Below, in pieces: positions 24,696-32,699 of a stretch of DNA of 41,696 nucleotides. The first letter of the stretch is position 1. The number at the start of each line of letters is the position of its first letter. The position numbers and the translations under genes are program-made. The notes under the pieces were generated by a model. That model searched no databases. It worked only from the letters and a program-made list of their open reading frames with translations, and had not been told where the DNA came from. Location of the stretch: assembly GCA_017502085.1 (NCBI GenBank), contig JAFVVQ010000038.1:1-41696 (forward strand), written 5' to 3'. This DNA is from Clostridia bacterium (lineage in GTDB: Bacteria; Bacillota; Clostridia; Oscillospirales; Acutalibacteraceae).

Positions 24696-26798
24696 TTATT
24701 CTTCAATTAATCCGTAATATCTGCCAAACCAATAGGGGAGAAGGTAGCAACTCGGTGAGCATGTGCTGGAATTGTTGCCCCAATTTGTTTCGAACGGATT
24801 GGTGTCGTAGTTATAGCAACTTTTTTCATCATAATCAAGCGGGAAAAGAAGCTGAGGAACTTCGCCCCATCGTTCCTGTTCGGTATCATAAACAAGATTT
24901 CTTCTGTTGGAGTTGAGAATAATTCTGCCGGTGTAATCCATTGGCATATCGCGTAAAGCCTTGATAGCGGAATCGATATCACAGACCTCATCGGTAAATG
25001 CACCGTAGATAAGATTAAATAACGGACTTTTTTCGCTTCGTTCATATTCCCAGTGATGTTTCATACCCATGAGGAGATATTTTCTGATTGACGGATCTTT
25101 TTCGATCCGAAGAATTGTTGCGGTGCAAAGGAAACCGAGATTGTCGTCGATATGTGTGATTCTTGCATCGTCTTTTTTATGCTGAGCCGCATTGATAAGA
25201 TAATGCTCATCGACAGCGAGACGGAGGAATTCATTTCTGTATTTTTCGTCTCCGCTTATGTGATATGCGACGTCAAGAAATGTAAGCATCTCAAGGGAAT
25301 TGATGCATTTTTCCCAGAGCCACATACTGTTTCTGTTAAGCTCATCGGGATTCCACATTGCCCATGTTGTCGGCAAGCCGTCAATATCACAGAGCTTATA
25401 ATTGTGATCGATAATGTGGTCAACTATATCGCAGAGAACTTCCCTGATGAGTTCCTTTTCTTCATCGTTCGCGCAGAAATCATAGTAAAGAGAGAATCCA
25501 AAGAAATGACCTGTCATCTCATCGCTTGAAGTTTCTCCAAGCCATTCGCAGGAACCGTCGGGAGCGGTGTGCCATTCCTCACCTGCACGATCAACTCTTG
25601 TGCCGTAGCCATCTTCGCCTTCATAACGAATAGCTCTGGCCGTAAAGCCTTTTATGCCCGTAACTTTTGTAAGTTTAACCATAGCATACATACTGCGTCT
25701 TGCGGCCTCGAGTACCTTTTCGCTCTTGGTTACTGCATACAAATAGCAAAGGGAACCGAGGTATGTATGTGTCCAGAGTCCGTCATTATCGGTGATGTTG
25801 GGCTCTCCGGTTGTTATATCGTTATTTTTGATTTTGTCGAGACCTGTTACGAACCCGTCTTTTCTGATGAAATATTTTTCAGTGAGATCAAAGCAGTATT
25901 CAGCCTTTTCTTCAAGAGTCATCGATTTCTCATAAATTCTGGTAACGCCTTCGTCTGAAGCAGTCCAGATCTCGTTACCGATGGCGATTGCATCGTTGAC
26001 TTTTTCGCAGCATACCCATCTGGTTGCGGGCAGATATTTTGCCGCACCGTTGTTGATAACTATCAGACCTGCATCGCTTGAGAGAATTACTTTACCGTCA
26101 TCTGTGAGGTCGATTGAAAATATTTCTTCTTCGGGAAGGCAGCTGATCTCTTTGTGACCGTACCAGCCGCAACGGTTATCATAGATATATGCGCCTTTAT
26201 CTGTGCCGAGCCAGATGAATCCGAGAGTCTCGTCGAAGGCGACGCAGTTGATTTTGAATTCGGGCATTGTTGAATGTTCGGGAAAAATGCACATCCAATG
26301 CTTTCTTTTGCCGGTCAGAATGCAGAGCGATCTGCCTGAGAATGATATGATATTTTCTCCCGAAACCGCAAGACCTTGTGCACGGAGATCTGTTGAATGG
26401 TGGTGAATAAATTCATCGCCGTTGAGTCTGTAAAGTACGCTTTCAGTAATAACGTAAATGATATCTTTACCGCCAATACCTTTGATTTCTTCATCGAAGG
26501 TCTTAAGCTCTTTGATTATTCCGTCTTCGCAGACATATACGGTTTTTTCGGCGGAAAAATATACTTTTTTTCCGCTTGCGTGAGCGTTTGTTACTTTTCC
26601 GCAGGCAAATGAAGCGAAAGTGCCGCCATTGTCGGAAAAGTTCAAAAAGTTCAGTCCGCTTTCTGTTCCGATGTAAACTCTGCCGTCGCAATCAGCTGCA
26701 AGGCAGAGCGCTTTGTCTGAAAGCAGTCCGTTTGATGCACCGTAGTAATCGCAGAATCTCTGAGGAAATCTGTTGCTTTTGTAACTTCCTTTTCTCAT
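24696..26798 (-). CDS. Regulator-type beta-propeller fused to a helical (alpha/alpha) domain
   Basis: 700 aa, no signal peptide. Residues about 15-300 consist of propeller repeats like those of two-component regulator propellers (Reg_prop): GLLSDKALCLAADCDGRVYIGTESGL, then IWLGTDKGAYIYD and VILSSDAGLIVINN. From about 310 the sequence is helical with tryptophans and acidic motifs (DNDGLWTHTYLGSLCYLYAVT, DEMTGHFFGFSLYYDF, RITHIDDNLGF), reminiscent of (alpha/alpha)6 toroids in glycoside hydrolases and polysaccharide lyases. I do not recognise a characterised family. A role in glycan processing is a guess. AAGGAG precedes the ATG; it is flanked by a lipoprotein and the SpoIID-like gene. Confidence 0.6.
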   Translation of the reverse strand: MRKGSYKSNRFPQRFCDYYGASNGLLSDKALCLAADCDGRVYIGTESGLNFLNFSDNGGTFASFACGKVTNAHASGKKVYFSAEKTVYVCEDGIIKELKTFDEEIKGIGGKDIIYVITESVLYRLNGDEFIHHHSTDLRAQGLAVSGENIISFSGRSLCILTGKRKHWMCIFPEHSTMPEFKINCVAFDETLGFIWLGTDKGAYIYDNRCGWYGHKEISCLPEEEIFSIDLTDDGKVILSSDAGLIVINNGAAKYLPATRWVCCEKVNDAIAIGNEIWTASDEGVTRIYEKSMTLEEKAEYCFDLTEKYFIRKDGFVTGLDKIKNNDITTGEPNITDNDGLWTHTYLGSLCYLYAVTKSEKVLEAARRSMYAMVKLTKVTGIKGFTARAIRYEGEDGYGTRVDRAGEEWHTAPDGSCEWLGETSSDEMTGHFFGFSLYYDFCANDEEKELIREVLCDIVDHIIDHNYKLCDIDGLPTTWAMWNPDELNRNSMWLWEKCINSLEMLTFLDVAYHISGDEKYRNEFLRLAVDEHYLINAAQHKKDDARITHIDDNLGFLCTATILRIEKDPSIRKYLLMGMKHHWEYERSEKSPLFNLIYGAFTDEVCDIDSAIKALRDMPMDYTGRIILNSNRRNLVYDTEQERWGEVPQLLFPLDYDEKSCYNYDTNPFETNWGNNSSTCSPSCYLLPYWFGRYYGLIEE

Positions 26799-26810
26799 AT
26801 TGAATCTCCT

Positions 26811-27494
26811 TTAATTAATCACAGTTATTGACGTCTGAATATAATTGTCTGAATTAACTTCTCTGATAATTATTTTTCTGTAGCCGATATCACAGTTATC
26901 TGTGTCAAACGTCCACGAAACAACACCTGAAGCATTTGCTGTCTGTGGATTGAGTTTGTCGGATGTGAGCGTGTTTTTATCGTTTCTGTAAACTTCAACA
27001 GTATATTCTTTTCCCGCAACACCGTTGATTGCAATTGTAGCATCATTTCCCTTGATAACGGGATTGCTCTTGAACTGAATGGAAATGCCGTTTGCTTTTT
27101 CGGGTATTGTCACGGCAGAATCAAAAGTTGGCTGATCGGGATAGTGAATCTGTGTGGGAGAAGTGTGTTTATCAATCTCGGGCAGTGTAACGGGTTGGTC
27201 AGGTGTGACCGAAAAATGAGGTGTTGTCACGACCTTGTAGGTAGGCGGTTGTGTTCTTGACGGAACGGGCGGGTGGGTCTTTTCCTGAGTAGGCGGATCG
27301 ATTCTCGAAACAACGTGATAACCGCTTTCGTCAACGTAGGTGACGGTCTGTGTCGGGATTTCAGTTTCCTCGGTCTGCAAAGCTGTTGTTTCAGGATGAG
27401 TCGTTATTTGCTCAGGAGTTTCTTTTCCGCAAGCGCAGAGAATTATACTCAGACAGAGTATTGCCACGGATATAAGATAGAATTTGTTTTTCAT
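26811..27494 (-). CDS. Lipoprotein with Pro/Thr-rich linker and Ig-like domain
   Basis: 227 aa from the ATG at 27492-27494, which follows GAGG at the end of birA; an upstream GTG overlaps that site. Lipobox LCAC with a cysteine at about residue 21 predicts lipidation. Residues about 25-135 are rich in Pro, Thr and Gln (TTHPETT, TQPPTYKVVTTP), a wall-spanning linker. The last 90 residues (NPVIKGNDATIAINGVAGKEYTVEVYRNDKN... GVVSWTFDTD) look like an Ig/Big-type beta-sandwich. No enzymatic motif is seen; it may be a surface anchor or partner of the wall enzyme encoded downstream. Confidence 0.7.
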   Translation of the reverse strand: MKNKFYLISVAILCLSIILCACGKETPEQITTHPETTALQTEETEIPTQTVTYVDESGYHVVSRIDPPTQEKTHPPVPSRTQPPTYKVVTTPHFSVTPDQPVTLPEIDKHTSPTQIHYPDQPTFDSAVTIPEKANGISIQFKSNPVIKGNDATIAINGVAGKEYTVEVYRNDKNTLTSDKLNPQTANASGVVSWTFDTDNCDIGYRKIIIREVNSDNYIQTSITVIN

Positions 27495-27502
27495 ATAAAA
27501 CC

Positions 27503-28192
27503 TCACAAAATAATTGATATTTCGCCCGAGGACAGATTTTTTTCAGTATTATCGGGCAACGAAACCATCAGGTTACATTGACTGTTAATGCCTTTGACAA
27601 CAGCATTGTATTTTATATTATTTTCGGTAAACGATATGTTTTTGCCGATAATAAAAAGTCTTTTTTCGTATTCAGACAGAATCAGAGTTTCGTTTGGGTT
27701 CCTGACATAATGCAATATCGCTTCGGAAATATAAACAGCAAGTTTGTCTTTTTCGCAATCGATTCCCAGCGAACCGGCATTCGGAAGATTGTCGGGGAAA
27801 TAGCTTGTGGTCAGATTGATTCCGATTCCGAGTGAAATCAGCATTTTGCCGTTTGACTTGAAGCATTCCGAAAGAATTCCGCAAATTTTTTTGCCGTTGA
27901 GAAATATGTCGTTCACCCATTTGATTTTAGGGAGAATTCCGAAATGTTTTTCGATTGTTTTGCAAACAATCACAGCGGTTGCCGGTGTGATCAGCGGAAT
28001 TGAATCTTCGCATTCAAAAAGTAAAGTCATATAAAGACCTGTGTTTTCGGGCGAATAAAAACTGTTACCCCGTCGGCCTCTGCCATTGGTTTGGGTATTT
28101 GCGATTATCAGTGAGGGCAGGGGGAGTGTTGATGCGTTTTCTCTTGCATAAGTGCTTGTTGAGTTGAGAACATCGAATTTCAGAACGTTCAA
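27503..28192 (-). CDS. birA: Biotin--[acetyl-CoA-carboxylase] ligase, monofunctional
   Basis: 229 aa from a TTG start (28190-28192) with AAAGGTGG upstream. BirA attaches biotin to carboxylase carrier proteins through biotinyl-AMP. Seen: STSTYARENA, the biotinyl-5'-AMP loop TQTNGRGRRGNSFYSP, LYMTLLF, KWVNDIFLNGKKICGILSE and GIGINL. There is no N-terminal helix-turn-helix, so this is a class I ligase that does not repress transcription. First gene of a minus-strand operon continuing into the lipoprotein gene (overlap with its ribosome binding site). Confidence 0.92.
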   Translation of the reverse strand: MNVLKFDVLNSTSTYARENASTLPLPSLIIANTQTNGRGRRGNSFYSPENTGLYMTLLFECEDSIPLITPATAVIVCKTIEKHFGILPKIKWVNDIFLNGKKICGILSECFKSNGKMLISLGIGINLTTSYFPDNLPNAGSLGIDCEKDKLAVYISEAILHYVRNPNETLILSEYEKRLFIIGKNISFTENNIKYNAVVKGINSQCNLMVSLPDNTEKNLSSGEISIIL

Positions 28193-28222
28193 TCTGCCGC
28201 CACCTTTCTGTCATACACTGCA

Positions 28223-28251
28223 AGTATATCATATTTTCAAAACTATTTCAA
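28223..28251 (-). promoter_or_regulatory. Promoter of the birA operon
   Basis: Minus strand: TTGAAA (28246-28251), 17-bp spacer, TATACT (28223-28228), about 30 bases before the TTG start. Confidence 0.65.
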
Positions 28252-28284
28252 TGCAAAAAATTTATTATATTAATTATTAAATTA

Positions 28285-28313
28285 TTGACTTATTTTTAGA
28301 ATAGGAATATATT
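28285..28313 (+). promoter_or_regulatory. Promoter of the glycyl radical enzyme operon
   Basis: TTGACT (28285-28290), 17-bp spacer, TATATT (28308-28313); a TATAAT a few bases later is at a poorer distance. The TTG start of the activase is at 28348. Confidence 0.6.
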
Positions 28314-28347
28314 ATATAATAGACCAAATATGGGGAGGTGCAGACAC

Positions 28348-29052
28348 TTGAAGATTTTACACAAGGGGTTCAACTATTCTCAGGACGGTCCCGGAAACAG
28401 ACTTGTCTATCATCTTCAGGGATGCAATTTTGCCTGTAAATGGTGTTCGAATGCTGATACAATTCCCCGTGATAATTCCGAATCAAAGGATATTCCGATA
28501 ACTGAAATTTTTGATGAAATTCTCAGAAGCAAAATGATGTTTTTTGATGGCGGAGGCGTTACGTTCACAGGCGGCGAAGCAACTCTTCAGGCTGATGAGC
28601 TTCTTGCTCTTCTGAAAATGCTCAAAGCGGCGGATATTCACACGTGCATTGAAACAAACGCATCTTCAGAGAGGTTTTCCGAATTCTGCGATGTTGTTGA
28701 TTATTTGATAGTCGATGTGAAGCATTACGACAGTGAGCTTCATAAAAAGTGGGTCGGCAAACCGCTTGATTCGGTGCTTGAAAACGTCGCCTATGCTTTC
28801 GGTACGGGCAGACAGATTCACGTTCGTATTCCCGTAATTAACGGTGTCAACGTCAATCCCGAAGGCTTTTCGGATTGTTTCTCGCAGTTTAATACTGATA
28901 ATGCGGTTTTTGAATTCCTTGCTTATCATGAATACGGCAAGGATAAGTGGCACGGAAAATATCAGATTGAAAACGGTTTTGTTTCCGACGGAGTAATTGA
29001 TGAATTCACCCACGTGTTCGGAAAACACGGACTTAAAACGGTTTCAACATAA
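28348..29052 (+). CDS. Glycyl radical enzyme activase, single-cluster type
   Basis: 234 aa from TTG at 28348, nine bases after GGAGG (28334-28338); an ATG at 28330 overlaps that site and is unlikely. Radical SAM protein with CNFACKWC (CX3CX2C) for the 4Fe-4S cluster, DGPGNR near the start and GGVTFTGGEA for SAM binding, as in pyruvate formate-lyase activase. It should abstract a hydrogen from Gly746 of the adjacent enzyme, installing the radical. There is no cysteine-rich ferredoxin insert after the radical SAM motif, unlike most dehydratase activases. It sits 17 bases upstream of its target gene. Confidence 0.9.
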   Translation: MKILHKGFNYSQDGPGNRLVYHLQGCNFACKWCSNADTIPRDNSESKDIPITEIFDEILRSKMMFFDGGGVTFTGGEATLQADELLALLKMLKAADIHTCIETNASSERFSEFCDVVDYLIVDVKHYDSELHKKWVGKPLDSVLENVAYAFGTGRQIHVRIPVINGVNVNPEGFSDCFSQFNTDNAVFEFLAYHEYGKDKWHGKYQIENGFVSDGVIDEFTHVFGKHGLKTVST

Positions 29053-29069
29053 AAGGAGAAAAAAATAAA

Positions 29070-31394
29070 ATGACTAACATTCTTAATTCAGCAAAGATTA
29101 CTGAAATGGCGAAATCACTTTTCGCAGAGAAAAGAGCCGGTAAACGACTTGACGGCTGGTTTATCGCCAAGGAAAAAGAACTTGAGCTCTCAAAGGTTTA
29201 TGAGGGTGAAAATGAAGAAGTGAAAAAAGCACTTATCCTTCGTGACATCATCAAAACAATTCCTCTTTATCTCAGCGATTATCAGCTTTTTGCCGGCACT
29301 CAGGACGATGCTTTTGCGAGAAGCTACGCACTCATTAATCCCACCTTTAAAGTTGAAGAATTCAGCGGATACTGTGACCCGGCAGCGGTTTTCGGTGATA
29401 TTGAGCCTGACGGTGAATTCTCTGCCGAAAGAATTGCAAAGGCGAGAGCTGAATTTGCCAAGACTGAATATGCGGTCAAACTTGGCGAAGTTTACGGCGA
29501 AAATGAATGCTACACCAAAGAGGTTATTTTCTTTTTTGAGCAGGTAACGGGTCATCTGATTCCCGATATGCGTTTTGCAGTCAGATACGGCGTTAAGGAA
29601 ATGCTTAAAAAGATTGAGGGCAAAGAAGGCGACGGCTATAAGGCATTCAGGATTGCACTTGAGAGCGTTATAATCCTTGCGAACAGATATGCCGATATTG
29701 CCTCGGAGAAGAAGAAAACCGCTTCGGCAGAAAGAAAAGCTCAGCTTGATGTTATTGAAAAAACTCTTCGCAAAGTACCCGAATACGGTGCGGAAAATCT
29801 TTGCGAAGCAATTCAGTCGTTCATTCTTATGTGGCAGGTAATGTGTCTTGAGCAGACTCCCAATCCGTTTGCATTCTCTGTCGGTAATGCTGACAGAATC
29901 TTCGAGCCTTACCGCAACGGTCTTGACCGCGATACAACAGCTGCACTTCTCAAGCATTTTCTTGTTTTCTTCAACGTTGCTGACAGAAGCTGGGCAATTT
30001 CGCAGAATATCATAGTCAGCGGCAGGGACGTTGACGGTAATGATCTCACAAATGATACCACGTATGCACTTATGGATGCATATTACGATATGAATCTGCC
30101 GCAGCCTATTCTTTCGGTCAAGCTTCATAAGAATACTCCTGTAAAGCTTTACGAAGAAATGGGCAGATTCCTTTTCACTGCGGGAGCATTGACTCCTTCG
30201 TTTTTCAACGACGACTCTCTCTTTGAAGTTCTTGCATCAAAGGGCGTTGATGAATGTGATCTTCCTGATATTTCCGTTGCGGGTTGTCAGGAGCCTCTGA
30301 TTATGGGTAAAGACAATGCCAACACAACAAACAGCTGGTTCAATCTTCCGAAAATTCTTGAAATGACTCTCACGGGCGGTGTTTCCGCAATTACGGGTGA
30401 AAAACTTGTTGAGTGCGAAGTCTGTGACCTTGAAAACGTCAGAGAAGAATTTTATAAAAATGTTCAGCGTTTTGCCGATGCGATGGCTGAGGCTGCAAAC
30501 GGCGCTTCAAAGGCTCTTTCGACTCAGAGAGTGCCCTTCCTTTCTTGTTTGATGGGTGGCCTTGAAAACGGAATTGATGCAAGAGATATTAACCGTCAGG
30601 GTACGAAATATAACGGAAGCGGATGTCTCATTCACGGTGTTTCTGTTATTGCCGACAGTTTCAGTGCCATTGATAAGCTTCTTGCCGAGAGACCTGAGGA
30701 TAAAGATAAACTCGTTGATGCTCTTAAGGCGGATTTCATCGGATATGAAGAACTCCGGGAATTCCTTCTTTCAGCAGATAAGTTTGGTAATAATATCGAA
30801 AAAGTAGACACAGAAGCGGGCGAGATTGCTTCAAAGGTAGCCGATATCATCGCAAACGAGAAGAATTATCTCGGCAATCCATTCAGACCCGATTTCAGTT
30901 CACCATCAACCCATTTGCTTTACGGTTATTGGGTTGGTGCAACACCTGACGGCAGACGCTCAAGGGATATGCTCGGCTACGGTGTTGATCCGCTTTACGG
31001 CAGTGCTGAAAACGGTCTGGGATTCAGAATGCTTTCAAATATGAAGATGCCTTTTGAAAAAATGAACGGCGGATATGCATCACATCTCGGAATTGACCCT
31101 AAATACTTTAAGGGCGAATCCAATGAGGAAAAGGGTGTTGAGTTCAGAGATAAAGTCATTAATCCTCTGTTTTTCAATCCCCTCAAGGAAGGTGTTTCAC
31201 CCTTCTATCTCTACGTTAACGTTACAACTGCTGAAATTCTCCGCAAGGTTCTTGCGGATCCGAAAAAATATGCTCCGAGCGGAGTTTATATTATGAGAAT
31301 TCACGGCACGTTTGTTAATTTTCTTGATCTGTCGCCCGCAATTCAGCAGGATATTATCACAAGACTTGATCCTCAATCAACTTCTTTATGCTGA
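29070..31394 (+). CDS. Glycyl radical enzyme of unknown substrate
   Basis: 774 aa, the usual size of the pyruvate formate-lyase/dehydratase superfamily. The active-site thiyl residue is Cys406 in GCQEP (405-409), with Glu408 in the position of the base used by glycerol, propanediol and choline-lyase type enzymes (GCVEP). The glycyl radical is Gly746 in RIHGTF; most relatives have R-V-S/A-G-Y. Also visible: KYNGSGCLIHGVSVIADSFSAI and the C-terminal IQQDIITRLD. It is not pyruvate formate-lyase, which has two adjacent active-site cysteines. The neighbours (activase, sedoheptulokinase-like kinase, phosphomannose-isomerase-like protein) point to a sugar or polyol substrate, not a choline or amino-acid one. 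Cytosolic and oxygen-sensitive. Confidence 0.92.
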   Translation: MTNILNSAKITEMAKSLFAEKRAGKRLDGWFIAKEKELELSKVYEGENEEVKKALILRDIIKTIPLYLSDYQLFAGTQDDAFARSYALINPTFKVEEFSGYCDPAAVFGDIEPDGEFSAERIAKARAEFAKTEYAVKLGEVYGENECYTKEVIFFFEQVTGHLIPDMRFAVRYGVKEMLKKIEGKEGDGYKAFRIALESVIILANRYADIASEKKKTASAERKAQLDVIEKTLRKVPEYGAENLCEAIQSFILMWQVMCLEQTPNPFAFSVGNADRIFEPYRNGLDRDTTAALLKHFLVFFNVADRSWAISQNIIVSGRDVDGNDLTNDTTYALMDAYYDMNLPQPILSVKLHKNTPVKLYEEMGRFLFTAGALTPSFFNDDSLFEVLASKGVDECDLPDISVAGCQEPLIMGKDNANTTNSWFNLPKILEMTLTGGVSAITGEKLVECEVCDLENVREEFYKNVQRFADAMAEAANGASKALSTQRVPFLSCLMGGLENGIDARDINRQGTKYNGSGCLIHGVSVIADSFSAIDKLLAERPEDKDKLVDALKADFIGYEELREFLLSADKFGNNIEKVDTEAGEIASKVADIIANEKNYLGNPFRPDFSSPSTHLLYGYWVGATPDGRRSRDMLGYGVDPLYGSAENGLGFRMLSNMKMPFEKMNGGYASHLGIDPKYFKGESNEEKGVEFRDKVINPLFFNPLKEGVSPFYLYVNVTTAEILRKVLADPKKYAPSGVYIMRIHGTFVNFLDLSPAIQQDIITRLDPQSTSLC

Positions 31395-31406
31395 GGAGGA
31401 TAAAAA

Positions 31407-32699
31407 TTGAAGGTTATTGGTATTGATATCGGTACTACAAGTATCTGCGGAGTTATTGCCGATGCGGTTAGCGGTGAAATTGTCAAATCCGTCACTCTGC
31501 CGAACACGTCGTTTATTATCACCGATAAAGAATATGAACGCATTCAGGATACCGATGTGATTATGGATACGGTTTATAAGATCCTTGATGAACTCGATGC
31601 AAAGAGTGCTGATGTCATCGGTTTTTCGGGTCAGATGCACGGAATTGTTTATACCGATGCAAATGGTAATGCCGTCAGCCCTCTTTATATCTGGCAGGAT
31701 ACGAGAGCAAATCTTGAGTATAAAGACGGCAGAAGTTATGCGGAGATTCTCGGATGCTTTGCAGGTTACGGTCTTGCAACCGACTTTTATAATTCAGTAA
31801 ACGGACTTATACCTGAAAATGCAAAATACCTTTGCACCGTTGCCGATTATGCGGTTATGCAGCTTTGCGGTAATAAGATTCCCGTTTGCCATATCACCAA
31901 CGCAGCGAGTCTCGGTTGCTTCGACGTTGAGAAAAATGTGTTTAAAATTGATAATCCGAGACTCCCTGAGGTTGAAACCGGTTTTGTTTCTTGCGGAAAT
32001 TATAACGGCGTACCTGTCTGTGTTGCTCTCGGAGATAATCAGGCCAGTTTTATAGGTTCGGTCAGAAATACCGCCGATGTTCTTTTGAACGTTGGTACGG
32101 GTGCTCAGATTTCGTGGTTATCAGAATCTCCTGTCAAGGCTGAGTCGGTTGAAATCAGACCTTTTGACGGTAAACGTTATCTTATGGCGGGTTGTTCTCT
32201 TTGCGGAGGCAGAGCTTATGCGATGTTTGAAAAATTCTGCAGAGAAATTGCATTGACCGCAGGTGCGGATATTGATTCGTTTTACCCGTTTCTTGATAAA
32301 ATGCTTCTGTCAAAAAAACGTTCCGAAATAATTGGTGATTGCCGTTTTTGCGGCACCCGAAATAATCCGCATCTCAGAGGTTCGTATTCGGGTATATCTG
32401 AAAACAATTTTACCCCGGCGGATTTTGCATATGCAACGCTTGACGGCATGGCTGCGGAGCTTTTTGATATGTATGCCTCCGCAGATAAAAGGGCATCGGG
32501 ACTTGTTTGTTCCGGCAACGGTATACGAAAGAATGCCGCACTCAGAAAAATTGTTTCCGATAAATTCGGATGCGGAATAAAAATTCCTCTTTATGAAGAG
32601 GAAGCGGCTTACGGAGCAGCTCTTTCTGCTGTTGTTGGCGGTGGAATATCTGCAGATATTGATTCGGCTTGCTCGATAATAAAATATAAGGATGAATGA
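31407..32699 (+). CDS. FGGY kinase, sedoheptulokinase-like
   Basis: 430 aa from TTG at 31407, six bases after GAGGAGGA. FGGY kinases phosphorylate ketoses and polyols. The ATP motif GIDIGTTS (4-11), SGQMHGIVY (about 74-82), WQDTRA, ALGDNQASF (catalytic Asp near 210), NVGTGAQISWL and the C-terminal VCSGNGIRKNAAL with EEEAAYGAAL follow the pattern of sedoheptulokinases (CARKL/SHPK) more closely than xylulokinase or glycerol kinase. Product is probably a ketose or polyol phosphate; actual substrate unknown. It is 12 bases after the glycyl radical enzyme gene and overlaps the next gene by four bases (ATGA). Confidence 0.88.
   Translation: MKVIGIDIGTTSICGVIADAVSGEIVKSVTLPNTSFIITDKEYERIQDTDVIMDTVYKILDELDAKSADVIGFSGQMHGIVYTDANGNAVSPLYIWQDTRANLEYKDGRSYAEILGCFAGYGLATDFYNSVNGLIPENAKYLCTVADYAVMQLCGNKIPVCHITNAASLGCFDVEKNVFKIDNPRLPEVETGFVSCGNYNGVPVCVALGDNQASFIGSVRNTADVLLNVGTGAQISWLSESPVKAESVEIRPFDGKRYLMAGCSLCGGRAYAMFEKFCREIALTAGADIDSFYPFLDKMLLSKKRSEIIGDCRFCGTRNNPHLRGSYSGISENNFTPADFAYATLDGMAAELFDMYASADKRASGLVCSGNGIRKNAALRKIVSDKFGCGIKIPLYEEEAAYGAALSAVVGGGISADIDSACSIIKYKDE

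Noticed and set aside
29190-30128. 312-codon minus-strand frame inside the glycyl radical enzyme gene.
   Set aside because: Antisense shadow; no ribosome binding site and no recognisable domain; the plus strand is unambiguous.
29070-31394. Pyruvate formate-lyase as the identity of the glycyl radical enzyme.
   Set aside because: PFL has two adjacent active-site cysteines and an RVSGYAV loop; this protein has a single Cys in GCQEP and RIHGTF.
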